Source: Paenibacillus_D sp047238105 | GTDB lineage: Bacteria; Bacillota; Bacilli; Paenibacillales; Paenibacillaceae | Assembly: GCF_047238105.1 (NCBI RefSeq) | Contig: NZ_JBDFMD010000001.1 | Location: 5,270,001 to 5,334,000 of the forward strand | Reading direction: 5' to 3' | DNA: 64,000 nucleotides | Shown: piece by piece, positions 1 to 8,923 of the stretch | How the letters are laid out: every line of letters begins with the position of its first letter | Numbering within the stretch: position 1 is the first letter of the stretch | Program-made: the position numbers and the translations under genes | Notes under the pieces: model-generated | What the model saw: only the letters and a program-made list of their open reading frames with translations | Database searches by the model: none | Told to the model about the DNA's origin: nothing

Positions 1-3000
1 CAGGTGTGGAACCAGAGCAAGCTCATAGAGACAGGATATGAGAAGGAGGGGACGTACAGCAGAGGAGGGATGACCGATCATCCGGGAGGTCTGCAGATCC
101 AGTTGAAAATCAGGAAGGCAGGCAATCAATATACAAGCTATTATTGGTCGGAAGGGAACTGGGTGCAAGCGGCAGAGCCCGTAACGCTTGACATGGAGGA
201 TATCAAAATCGGCGTGTACGGCAATAACAACGTCGCACCTGACCATCCGATCACCGTCCGCGTCGACTATGTCGGCATCAAATCTGTGGATGATTCTTCC
301 CACGAAGAAGAGCCTGAGACACCGGAGGTGGAGCAAGCCGTGATCAGCATGCCGAATACCGGACTCGAGGCCTGGTATAAAATGGACGAGGAGCCGGGCA
401 GCTTCTTTGCGCTGGATAGCTCGGGCAACTATCGTCATTCCTTTGTCACGTACGGCACCTGGCTTCCTGATGGCGGTGTGGACGGCGGCGCGATTTCATT
501 GAACGGGACCAGCGACCGCATTGCGCTTAACGGTCCGTCCGGGACGTTTTTGAGAAATGAATTCTCCCAATATTCAGCCTCCTTGTGGTTCAAAGCCAAC
601 AAGACGATAACGAGGCAGGTGCTGTTCGAACGAGGCGGCAATGTCGCCGGGCTGGCCATTCAGCTGAACAACAACAAGCTTGAAGCAGCTGTCGTGAGCG
701 CGTCCAACCGGCATGTGCTGTCGGTGGATTTTACCGATACTTCGGCTTGGCATCATGTGCTGGTGACCTTTGACCAAGGGGACTTCAAGCTCTATCTGGA
801 TGGTGTGCTGGCCGCGCAAAAAGATACCGGCATCCCGGTGGTGGCCTCTGCGTTAAACGTGGGAGCGATCGGCTGGCGGGCGGAGGTGGACGCGTTCGGA
901 GGCGCGGTGTCTGGGGCTCACTTCGAAGGGCTGATCGATGATGTGCGACTATACGTCACCGTTGTGGTGCCGACGATCGGCGAAGTGCCGGCCGAAAGCA
1001 TCCAGTTCGGAGAGAGCGAGATCGCTCTTGATCTGGGCGAGTCTCATACCGTGATCGCCTCCTTGCTTCCTGTGAATACGACAAACTCGGAGCTCATCTG
1101 GGTGTCCAGCGAGCCATCCGTGGTTCATATTGATTCTACGGAGGCGCTGCGAGCGAATGTGACGGCGGTATCGCCCGGGATGGCGACGATAACCGCAACG
1201 ACGGTCGATGGCGAGTTCACGGCAGACGTCGATATCAGCGTCACCGCTGCGGAGCTTCAAAGCGCCAGGCTGAGTCCGGTTCGGATCACGCTGCCTGTCG
1301 GCGTCGATTATGTCATGACGACAGTGGCTGAACCTGGGAATGCCATGCTCCCCCGTTTGCAATGGTCTTCCGACAACATGGCGGTGGCTGTCGTTGATGA
1401 CCAGGGCAAGGTGACGACGCTTGCACCGGGCCGCACGGTCATTGAAGCAGCGACTGAAGCAGGGGATATCATCGGCGCCGCCACCATTACCGTCGAAGAG
1501 GAACAGGATAGTCCCCCTATTTATATGATGTCGTATTTCCGCTCGGATATTGCGCAGACGGGACAGAAGGACGAATACTTGCATTTGGCTTACAGCAGAG
1601 ACGGGCTCAGATGGTACGAGCTGAACAATAATCGTCCGGTAGCCGACTTCGACAATCCGCTCAGAGATCCGTTTATTGCGCAAGGCGAGGATGGCATCTG
1701 GCGGTTGATGTTTACGGGCGCAACCGTCAATGGTCCGAACAGCAAAGGGATATTCAGCATGCTGGGATATGCGGAATCGACCGATTTGATTCATTGGACC
1801 AACTACAAGATGCTGGATGTCATGAAGGCTTATAAAGACCGCGGCGAGGTCGTGTTCAATTCCTGGGCGCCCGAATGGTCCTACGATCCTGTGAATGAAG
1901 AATATGTCATCTATTGGTCTTCCACTGTAGGCAATTATGCCTCGGGAGACAATAAGCATTATTACATGACGACAAAAGACTGGCAAACGTTCAGCGATGC
2001 CGACGTGTTCTTCGCGCCGGATCACAAAACGATCGATGCGAGCATGTATTCCCTGGATGCAGATGAAGTCATCGAAGGCCAGACAGTCAGAGAAAAGCTG
2101 GGTATTCCGGACGAGCAAGTCATCCCCGGCAATCAGGTATGGATGATGTTCTATAAGGATGAAACTCACGAAAATCAGGGCGGCATGAGAAATAGACAGA
2201 CATGGTCGGCTGAAGGAATCGTAAATCCGGAATCTTACGAGCAGCCCGGCCGCATCAGCGATTACGTGACGCCGTCCCGGACGGAAGGCGCCTCGATCTT
2301 CAAAGTCGGCGAACGCTGGCATATGTTGTACGACTATTGGTGGGCGGGCAAGTTCGGACTGAAAACGACGACCGATCTCACCGACCCGTCGGCCTGGTCC
2401 GAAGAACACATGGATCTCCGGATCCCGTTCCGTGCCAGACATGCCGGGATGTCCATCATCGACACGCGGGAGATGTGGAATCTGATCCACCATTATTCTC
2501 TGGAGTCTCGCTACCCGTTCCTGGGCGGTGCCAAGGATGACTCCGGTCGCGGCCACGACGGCGAGGTGCTTGGCAATCCGACGTTTGCCGGACCCGGTTC
2601 AGGTGAGTCGGGCTATGCCGAATTTGATGGAGCGGGCGATGCGATCAGGCTCGGGCATCTGGATCCGGCGTTCTACAACCGGACGGTCTCGATGTGGGTC
2701 AAGGCAGATCAGACCGGGGATGCCCAGATGCTCTATCAGGAAGGCAACCATGACGGCGGCCTGGCATTGAAGCTGGAGGACAACCAGCTCATCGCAGGCG
2801 TCGTCAAGGAGCAGGTGCTGCAGACCGTCCGTACGGACTTTGCAGCAGGAGACTGGCGTCTCGTAACCGTCGTCTATGAAGAGGGACTGTTGAAGCTGTA
2901 TATAGACGGCGTGCTGACAGACGAGGTCCAGACCGGCTTTCAGCCGAAGCAGTCCAGTCTCAATCAGGATGGGGCAAGTCCGGCTTCACGAAACCCCGAG

Positions 3001-4527
3001 CTCTACGATGTTGAGCGGGGCAGCCGGACGGCGACGATCGCTGCTGGCTCGGAGATGGACGTGTTTGGGGAAGATTCCAGCACCGCTTATTTCGAAGGCC
3101 GGGTCGGTCAACTGGGCCTCTACGAATTGCCGTTATTCGCTGAGGATATTGCAGAGCTGTATGACCGGGAGAAACCGGCTTATGAAGATAAGGTAACGCC
3201 TCCGGTGCCGCCAGCACCCCAGCCGCCTTACTATGGAGGCCATACACCTCCCCAGCCGCCTGCTGGGCCGGAGCATGACACGATTATCGTGAATGGCGTG
3301 CCGGTGCAAGCAGGAGCGGCGACGACCAGTGAAGTGAATGGACAACGGGTGACGACAGTCGAACTGGACGAAGCACAGCTGCAGCGCTTGCTCGAAACCG
3401 AAGGCGAGCGGCCGGTCGTCACGATTCCAGCGGTGAGCGGCAGCGATGTGATCATCGGCGTACTGAACGGACGGCTCTTCCGCGATATCGCAGCAAGGCA
3501 AGGCATGATCGAAGTTCATACAGAAAGAGCGAGCTACAGGCTGCCGGCAGCGCAAGTGAATATCGATGCGATGGCAGAGCAGTTCGGGGCCGGTATTGCC
3601 CTGCAGGACATCCAGATCAAGCTTGAACTGGCCGAGTTATCGGCTGCAGACGCCGCATCCGTCCGGACTTCGCTGGAGCGAGCGGGACTGACGCCGGTCG
3701 TTGAGCCGTTGGACTTCAAAGTGAGCGCAGCTTACGGCGATCACAGGATAGATGTGTCGAGGTTCGGAGCCTATGTGGAGCGCACGATGGCTCTTGCAGA
3801 GGAGATCGATACCGAGCGGGTCACGACCGGGGTTGTAGTAGAAGCTGACGGGACGATACGTCACGTGCCTACCAAGCTAGTGGAGATTGATGGCAAGTAC
3901 CATGCGCAGCTCCGCAGCCTGACGAACAGCGTGTACGCTGTCGTATGGCATCCGGTGGAATTCATGGATACACGGGACCATTGGGCCGCCCAAGCGGTGA
4001 GCGATATGGGCGGGCGCCTGATTGTGAATGGAACCGGAGCGGATCGGTATAGCCCGGATCGCGACATCACCCGGGCCGAGTTTGCAGCTATTGCGGTTCG
4101 GGGCCTGGGGATTCGGCTGGAGGAAGGGCCGAGTCCCTTCACGGACGTGCAGCCTGCCGATTGGTTCGCCAGCGCGGTTCAGACCGCTTATGCCTACGGT
4201 CTGATCCACGGCTATGAAGACGGCACCTTCCGACCGCATGAGAAGATCACGCGTGAGCAGGCGATGCTGATCATGTCGAAGGCGATGGCGATAACGGGAC
4301 TGACGGGAGCACCGGCGGATGAAGACGCCGATCGGCTGCTGGCCGACTTCTCCGATATCGGCGAGGTAGCGGGGTGGGCGCTCACCGGCGTCCGCGACAG
4401 CGTTGGCGCAGGGATCATCTCCGGCCGAAGCCGAGATATGCTCGCTCCAAAAGCCTTCATGACAAGGGCGGAAGTAGCGACCATCATGCAGCGGCTGCTG
4501 CAACGATCCGGTCTGATTGACGGGTAA
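1..4527 (+). CDS. SLH-anchored multidomain protein with LamG, Big2 and GH43-like propeller (5' partial)
   Basis: Probably a surface-bound enzyme acting on polysaccharide. The frame is open from base 1, so the N-terminus and signal peptide lie outside the window. In visible order: a beta-sandwich end (residues 1-95), a LamG/concanavalin-like domain (about 120-320), two Big_2 Ig-like repeats (about 330-495), a five-bladed propeller like GH43/GH32 (about 500-830, with an LRDPFI motif), a second LamG (about 840-1060), a Pro-rich linker (PPVPPAPQPP), a domain often seen before SLH in Paenibacillus, and SLH repeats (about 1310-1507; TRAEFAAIAV, TREQAMLIM, TRAEVATIM). SLH repeats bind pyruvylated wall polymer. 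It ends 110 bases before the AraC regulator and ABC operon, which suggests the same substrate. Catalytic residues of the propeller cannot be assigned by eye, so the exact activity is open. Confidence 0.8.
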   Translation, partial: QVWNQSKLIETGYEKEGTYSRGGMTDHPGGLQIQLKIRKAGNQYTSYYWSEGNWVQAAEPVTLDMEDIKIGVYGNNNVAPDHPITVRVDYVGIKSVDDSSHEEEPETPEVEQAVISMPNTGLEAWYKMDEEPGSFFALDSSGNYRHSFVTYGTWLPDGGVDGGAISLNGTSDRIALNGPSGTFLRNEFSQYSASLWFKANKTITRQVLFERGGNVAGLAIQLNNNKLEAAVVSASNRHVLSVDFTDTSAWHHVLVTFDQGDFKLYLDGVLAAQKDTGIPVVASALNVGAIGWRAEVDAFGGAVSGAHFEGLIDDVRLYVTVVVPTIGEVPAESIQFGESEIALDLGESHTVIASLLPVNTTNSELIWVSSEPSVVHIDSTEALRANVTAVSPGMATITATTVDGEFTADVDISVTAAELQSARLSPVRITLPVGVDYVMTTVAEPGNAMLPRLQWSSDNMAVAVVDDQGKVTTLAPGRTVIEAATEAGDIIGAATITVEEEQDSPPIYMMSYFRSDIAQTGQKDEYLHLAYSRDGLRWYELNNNRPVADFDNPLRDPFIAQGEDGIWRLMFTGATVNGPNSKGIFSMLGYAESTDLIHWTNYKMLDVMKAYKDRGEVVFNSWAPEWSYDPVNEEYVIYWSSTVGNYASGDNKHYYMTTKDWQTFSDADVFFAPDHKTIDASMYSLDADEVIEGQTVREKLGIPDEQVIPGNQVWMMFYKDETHENQGGMRNRQTWSAEGIVNPESYEQPGRISDYVTPSRTEGASIFKVGERWHMLYDYWWAGKFGLKTTTDLTDPSAWSEEHMDLRIPFRARHAGMSIIDTREMWNLIHHYSLESRYPFLGGAKDDSGRGHDGEVLGNPTFAGPGSGESGYAEFDGAGDAIRLGHLDPAFYNRTVSMWVKADQTGDAQMLYQEGNHDGGLALKLEDNQLIAGVVKEQVLQTVRTDFAAGDWRLVTVVYEEGLLKLYIDGVLTDEVQTGFQPKQSSLNQDGASPASRNPELYDVERGSRTATIAAGSEMDVFGEDSSTAYFEGRVGQLGLYELPLFAEDIAELYDREKPAYEDKVTPPVPPAPQPPYYGGHTPPQPPAGPEHDTIIVNGVPVQAGAATTSEVNGQRVTTVELDEAQLQRLLETEGERPVVTIPAVSGSDVIIGVLNGRLFRDIAARQGMIEVHTERASYRLPAAQVNIDAMAEQFGAGIALQDIQIKLELAELSAADAASVRTSLERAGLTPVVEPLDFKVSAAYGDHRIDVSRFGAYVERTMALAEEIDTERVTTGVVVEADGTIRHVPTKLVEIDGKYHAQLRSLTNSVYAVVWHPVEFMDTRDHWAAQAVSDMGGRLIVNGTGADRYSPDRDITRAEFAAIAVRGLGIRLEEGPSPFTDVQPADWFASAVQTAYAYGLIHGYEDGTFRPHEKITREQAMLIMSKAMAITGLTGAPADEDADRLLADFSDIGEVAGWALTGVRDSVGAGIISGRSRDMLAPKAFMTRAEVATIMQRLLQRSGLIDG

Positions 4528-4542
4528 GACAATGATATAGTC

Positions 4543-4574
4543 GTCGGTCCTCCGCTAGCGGGGGACCGACTTTT
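4543..4574 (+). terminator. Rho-independent terminator after the SLH protein
   Basis: GTCGGTCCTCCGC pairs with GCGGGGGACCGAC (one G-T wobble) around a two-base loop, followed by TTTT. It lies 15 bases after the stop codon. Confidence 0.85.
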
Positions 4575-4645
4575 CATTTCGTTTGAAAGGAGTGCTGATA
4601 TACAATCAAACGTTATGACAACGCTTTAGTAGGGGGATGCAGAGC

Positions 4646-6832
4646 ATGATTCGTTTCTTCGTTCCTTATGTCGTTTATTTACTCTGTGCCTTATTGGTGG
4701 GTTGGTTTATGTATGCGCAGACGACTGACATGATCGAGAAGCAAATGGAAGAAACCAATATGATTGTCCTGGAGCAGAGCCGGACGATACTGGATATGCG
4801 TCTGCAGGAGCTAGGGGCGATTGCAACACAGCTGGAGATGAATGCCAAGGTGTCTCACTTCGCCTCGATCAGGCATCCGTATGAAGGGGGCAACACCTTC
4901 AAAATTGTCGAGATGCGAAAACAGTTATACGAATACAGGGTCACGAATCAATTTTTGCTGACCTATTATTTATTGTTCGATCTCAGCGATCTGGCCGTCA
5001 ACAAGACGTTGTCGGAGTCGCTCCCCAGCTTCTATAAGCACAACGTCACTTATACAGACTTTACTTATCAGGAGTGGAGGCAGCAGATGATGGGCGATTT
5101 CCGTCAGCATCAGGTGCTCCCCGCTTCGGAAGTACGGATGGACGGTAAAGTCAGATCGGTGTTGACCTATATCCATTCGCTGGGTTTGCCGCCCGTACCG
5201 AGCGGCGCGGCCGTTATACTGATCGATAACCAGGAGGTACAGCACTTGCTTCGGGGGCTCGAGTTATCGCACGAGGGTTGGGCCTATATTGCCGATGAGA
5301 GCGGACAATTGATCAGCTATATCTCGGAAGGGGGGGACGTCATGCCCGCTCTAGTCGAGCTGGAGGGCAGCGAGGGCGTCAGCAAGCTTGAGATCGGCGA
5401 ACGCGAGATGATGGTTACTCATACGACCTCTTCTTATAATGGATGGCAGTACGTTGCCGTTCAGCCTATGCATATCGTTCTGGAGAAAGTGAATTATGTC
5501 AAAAAAATAACGATGATCATCGCCGCCTTGTTCCTCGCGGCGGGACTTGCTGCAGCCGTCGTGATGGCTTATCGGCATGAGAAGCCCGTACGTCTGCTGA
5601 CGTTGCATCATGAGGCGCTGCGCCGCAAGGTGGAAGAGCGGATGCCATTTCTACGAGAGGCGTTTGTGGAGCATCTGCTTAAAGGACAGTTCGCGACAGA
5701 AACTGAGATTCAGGTGATGGCGGAGCATACCGGCGTAAAGCTGCGTAACGATTGGAATGTCGTCGTGCTGATCCAGCTTCGGCACGAGGAGGGCATGGCC
5801 AATCAGAAAAGTTTGAAGCAACGCGAGGTTAGTCGGGTCTGGCTGAGGGAAACGATAGCTGTCGTGTTCGGCGAAGAATTGTGCGTACACGACATTGGGG
5901 ATAACATCATCGCTGTCATCTTGTCCGGCGGCCTGCCTTTGGGGAGTCCGCTTCAAGATTTCGTTGGCGAAGCTCTGAAGAAGGTGCAAGAGGAGATGAC
6001 AGAATATTTTGATCTTCACCCTTATATAGCCGTCGGTACATTGCAGCATTCACTGCAGGGCATCTCCAGATCTTACGAGCAGGCGAAGTTCGCTCTGAAT
6101 TATAATCTATGGCATCTCGACAACGGTATCGTATGGTACGATGAATTGCCCAAGGAGCGGCATAAATACTATTTCCCCGGGGATACCGAGCAACGGGTGC
6201 TTACATTCATGAAGTCCGGAGAAACGGATGCGCTCAAAAGCCTGCTGGAGGAGCTGCGCACAGAAAATTTCGTGCAACGGGCATTAACTTTGAGAATGCA
6301 GCAATTATTGATCTCCAACATGATCGGCAGCTTGCTGAAGCTTCCTGAGATCGTGCATGGGGAAGGTGTGGCTGGGACTGAACGTTCCCTTGAGTCATTC
6401 CTGGAGCCTGTGGAGTCATTGGAGGAAAGCCGGATTGCGTTCGAGAAGTTAGCCGAGATGTTCCTGGCCGTTGCGGAAATCTCGGCAGAGAGGAAGAAGC
6501 AAGGTAATTCCGCCTTGATCGAAGGCATCATTGTTTATGTACAAGAAGAATACACAGATCCGGAGATTTCACTCAAGTCCGTCTCAGACCGGTTTCGAAT
6601 TTCAGAATCGTATTTGTCCAGGTTTTTTAAGGAACATATCGGGCTTCCTTTCTCCGAATACGTAGAGAAGCTGCGTATGGAGCGGGCGAAATATTTGCTG
6701 CTTCATACCGAAATGTCGGTCAGCGATATTGTACAGGAGAGCGGTTACCATTCGTCCAACACGTTCGGCCGCGCGTTCAAGCGAAGCTATGGACTAAGCG
6801 CTACTGCCTTTCGTAACAGCGAAAAATGTTGA
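4646..6832 (+). CDS. Transmembrane AraC-family regulator
   Basis: Probable one-component sensor-regulator of the ABC importer that follows. It has an N-terminal membrane segment (about residues 5-25), an extracellular sensor region of about 260 residues, a second membrane segment (about 290-312), a cytoplasmic linker, and two helix-turn-helix motifs of the AraC/XylS C-terminus (last 100 residues; motifs ISLKSVSDRFRISESYLSRF and VQESGYHSSNTFGRAFKR). This layout is frequent beside Paenibacillus sugar ABC operons. An ATG at 4637 is in frame, but the GGGGG at 4632-4636 touches it and sits at a normal distance from the ATG at 4646, so the latter is preferred. The ligand is unknown. Confidence 0.88.
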   Translation: MIRFFVPYVVYLLCALLVGWFMYAQTTDMIEKQMEETNMIVLEQSRTILDMRLQELGAIATQLEMNAKVSHFASIRHPYEGGNTFKIVEMRKQLYEYRVTNQFLLTYYLLFDLSDLAVNKTLSESLPSFYKHNVTYTDFTYQEWRQQMMGDFRQHQVLPASEVRMDGKVRSVLTYIHSLGLPPVPSGAAVILIDNQEVQHLLRGLELSHEGWAYIADESGQLISYISEGGDVMPALVELEGSEGVSKLEIGEREMMVTHTTSSYNGWQYVAVQPMHIVLEKVNYVKKITMIIAALFLAAGLAAAVVMAYRHEKPVRLLTLHHEALRRKVEERMPFLREAFVEHLLKGQFATETEIQVMAEHTGVKLRNDWNVVVLIQLRHEEGMANQKSLKQREVSRVWLRETIAVVFGEELCVHDIGDNIIAVILSGGLPLGSPLQDFVGEALKKVQEEMTEYFDLHPYIAVGTLQHSLQGISRSYEQAKFALNYNLWHLDNGIVWYDELPKERHKYYFPGDTEQRVLTFMKSGETDALKSLLEELRTENFVQRALTLRMQQLLISNMIGSLLKLPEIVHGEGVAGTERSLESFLEPVESLEESRIAFEKLAEMFLAVAEISAERKKQGNSALIEGIIVYVQEEYTDPEISLKSVSDRFRISESYLSRFFKEHIGLPFSEYVEKLRMERAKYLLLHTEMSVSDIVQESGYHSSNTFGRAFKRSYGLSATAFRNSEKC

Positions 6833-6847
6833 ACACATCATGATTTT

Positions 6848-6901
6848 CACAGTCAAGCATGAAATGCACATGCCGATTAGTCATGGATTGCACAGTCAAG
6901 C
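6848..6901 (+). promoter_or_regulatory. Direct repeat, candidate AraC operator
   Basis: CACAGTCAAGC occurs twice, at 6848-6858 and 6891-6901, with a start-to-start distance of 43 bases (about four helical turns). It lies in the 180-base gap between the AraC gene and the ABC operon. AraC proteins usually bind direct repeats on one helix face, so this is a plausible operator. A TTCCTT-C-AAGGAA palindrome follows at 6915-6927. Confidence 0.4.
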
Positions 6902-7012
6902 GCGGATATCCCATTTCCTTCAAGGAAGGCTCCTCCTATCATAAAAGGTGCCTCATGTGAACGGCTCGCGCTGTTCCGGCAGGCAATCTTTAAGAAAGGA
7001 GGTCGTTTTCTT

Positions 7013-7975
7013 GTGGAAAAGGCAGTCGCCTCAAAGAGCATGACCGCGCGGAAGTTGAGGGACCGCTTCCCGGCAGTCAAGTCGCTGATCAGAAGCTGGC
7101 AATTATATGTGTTGTTGGCTTTGCCTTTGTTGTACTTGGTTGTGTTTCGTTACGTCCCGATGTACGGGGCTCAGATCGCCTTTAAGAAGTTCGTTATTAC
7201 AAAAGGAATATGGGAAAGCGAGTGGGTCGGCCTGCAGCACTTCATCCGATTCTTGAACCATCCCAAATTCCAGGAAGTGCTCGGCAACACGATTGTTCTG
7301 AGTCTCTACCAATTGGCTGCGACGTTCCCGCTGCCGATCATGCTCGCGCTCGGATTGAACTATGTGGGGAGCAAGTGGTATAAGAAAACGGTGCAAATGG
7401 TTACGTATGCGCCGCATTTCATCTCCGTGGTCGTGATGTCCGGTATTATCATTCAATTCCTGTCACCAAGCACGGGGGCGGTCAACAACCTGCTGAGGTT
7501 GGTTGGTATAGAGCCGATCAATTTCCTCGCCAAAGCAGAATGGTTCTCATCGATTTATGTGTGGTCCGACGTTTGGCAAAACATGGGGTTTGCCTGCATC
7601 ATCTATTTGGCAGCGCTTGCAAGTATCGATCCTGGGCTGCATGAAGCAGCGGTAGTGGACGGGGCGAGCAAGCTCCGCCGATTATGGCACATTGATCTAC
7701 CGGGCATCTTGCCGATCGCCATCATCATACTCATCCTGAATATGGGCAACATTTTGGACCTGGGATTCGAGAAAGCGCTGCTGTTGCAAAACAATCTGAA
7801 TCTTCGTTCATCCGAGATCATCGACACCTACGTCTATAAGATCGGGTTGACGTCGGCTGTTCAAAATTTCGATTACGCCGCTGCCATCGGATTGTTCAAG
7901 AACGCTATCGCCATGATTCTTCTCGTTAGCGTGAATCAGGCGGCGAGGAGGTATGGGCAATCCAGCCTTTGGTAA
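7013..7975 (+). CDS. Sugar ABC transporter permease, LplB type
   Basis: First membrane subunit of a carbohydrate importer. It shows six hydrophobic segments and the permease cytoplasmic loop (EAAVVDGASKLRRLWHIDLPG, residues about 213-233) that docks the ATPase. The N-terminal pattern FRYVPMYGAQIAFKKF is typical of the LplB family. Start is GTG, nine bases after AAAGGAGGT. The stop codon runs straight into the next permease, so the operon is permease-permease-binding protein-sulfatase. No ATP-binding subunit is encoded here; such systems commonly share an MsmX-type ATPase encoded elsewhere (established for B. subtilis). Confidence 0.93.
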   Translation: MEKAVASKSMTARKLRDRFPAVKSLIRSWQLYVLLALPLLYLVVFRYVPMYGAQIAFKKFVITKGIWESEWVGLQHFIRFLNHPKFQEVLGNTIVLSLYQLAATFPLPIMLALGLNYVGSKWYKKTVQMVTYAPHFISVVVMSGIIIQFLSPSTGAVNNLLRLVGIEPINFLAKAEWFSSIYVWSDVWQNMGFACIIYLAALASIDPGLHEAAVVDGASKLRRLWHIDLPGILPIAIIILILNMGNILDLGFEKALLLQNNLNLRSSEIIDTYVYKIGLTSAVQNFDYAAAIGLFKNAIAMILLVSVNQAARRYGQSSLW

Positions 7976-8007
7976 CCAGCGGCATCATGAGCAAAGGAGG
8001 GGTTGTC

Positions 8008-8904
8008 CTGAAAAGGCAAAGGATTCATGGCTCTCGGGGAGACTTTATCTTCACTATCGTAAATTATTTTCTCATGGGCCTGCTTCTGCTCGTCGTGCTG
8101 TATCCGCTTGTCTTTATCCTCAGCGCTTCCTTCAGTTCAACGGAAGCCGTCATTGCCGGAAAGGTGTGGCTATGGCCCGTAGAACCCAATCTGGAAGGGT
8201 ATAAAGCAGCCTTTAAGAGCAACCAGATCGCAACGGGGTTTTTAAACTCGCTGATTTACACTGTAGCCGGGACATTTGTAAACGTTATCATCACGCTTCT
8301 CGCAGCTTATCCGATGTCCAGGAGGGATTTGTACGGGAAAAACCTGTTGATGTTCGTTTTTGTATTTACCATGATGTTTAACGGCGGGTTGATTCCTAAT
8401 TATTTGCTTGTCAAGGATCTTGGAATGCTAGATACCCGATGGGCCTTGATTCTTCCTGGCGCCCTGAGCATCTGGAATATGATCATCGCCCGCACGTACT
8501 TTCAACAGACGATTCCCAAGGAGCTGCTGGAGGCTGCGCAGATGGACGGGTGCAATGACTTCAAATTTTTGGGGAAGGTCGTTTTACCTTTGTCGGGACC
8601 GATTATTGCAGTTATCGCGTTGTTTTATGCGGTCGGGCATTGGAATCAGTTTTTTCTTGCACTCATTTATTTGAGGGACCAGGCGCTTCTGCCGCTGCAG
8701 ATCATCCTGCGCAACATTCTAATTCAGAACTCGATCCAGGATGCGATGCTTGCGGATGCGGAGAGTGCGGCTCATCTCGCCGGACTGCGGGAATTGCTGA
8801 AATATTCGACGATCGTCATTGCAACGGCGCCGATTTTGATCGTGTATCCGTTCGTGCAGCGTTTTTTCGTAAAGGGTATGATGATCGGATCTTTGAAAGG
8901 ATAA
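8008..8904 (+). CDS. Sugar ABC transporter permease, YtcP/AraQ type
   Basis: Second membrane subunit of the importer, with six hydrophobic segments and the conserved loop (ELLEAAQMDGCNDFKFLGK). The C-terminus FVKGMMIGSLKG is the usual YtcP ending. The start is uncertain: the frame opens at TTG 7969 and has ATG 7987, but the only good ribosome site, AAAGGAGGGG at 7993-8002, lies after both and seven bases before an in-frame CTG at 8008. That start gives MKRQRIHGSRGDFIFTIVNY, which fits the family. It follows the first permease directly and is 19 bases before the binding protein. Confidence 0.9.
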   Translation: MKRQRIHGSRGDFIFTIVNYFLMGLLLLVVLYPLVFILSASFSSTEAVIAGKVWLWPVEPNLEGYKAAFKSNQIATGFLNSLIYTVAGTFVNVIITLLAAYPMSRRDLYGKNLLMFVFVFTMMFNGGLIPNYLLVKDLGMLDTRWALILPGALSIWNMIIARTYFQQTIPKELLEAAQMDGCNDFKFLGKVVLPLSGPIIAVIALFYAVGHWNQFFLALIYLRDQALLPLQIILRNILIQNSIQDAMLADAESAAHLAGLRELLKYSTIVIATAPILIVYPFVQRFFVKGMMIGSLKG

Positions 8905-8923
8905 TTCATAGGAGGGTCTTATT

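Noticed and set aside
949..2556. 535-codon minus-strand frame inside the SLH protein
   Set aside because: Shadow of a clearly coding plus-strand gene with recognisable domains; no family similarity.
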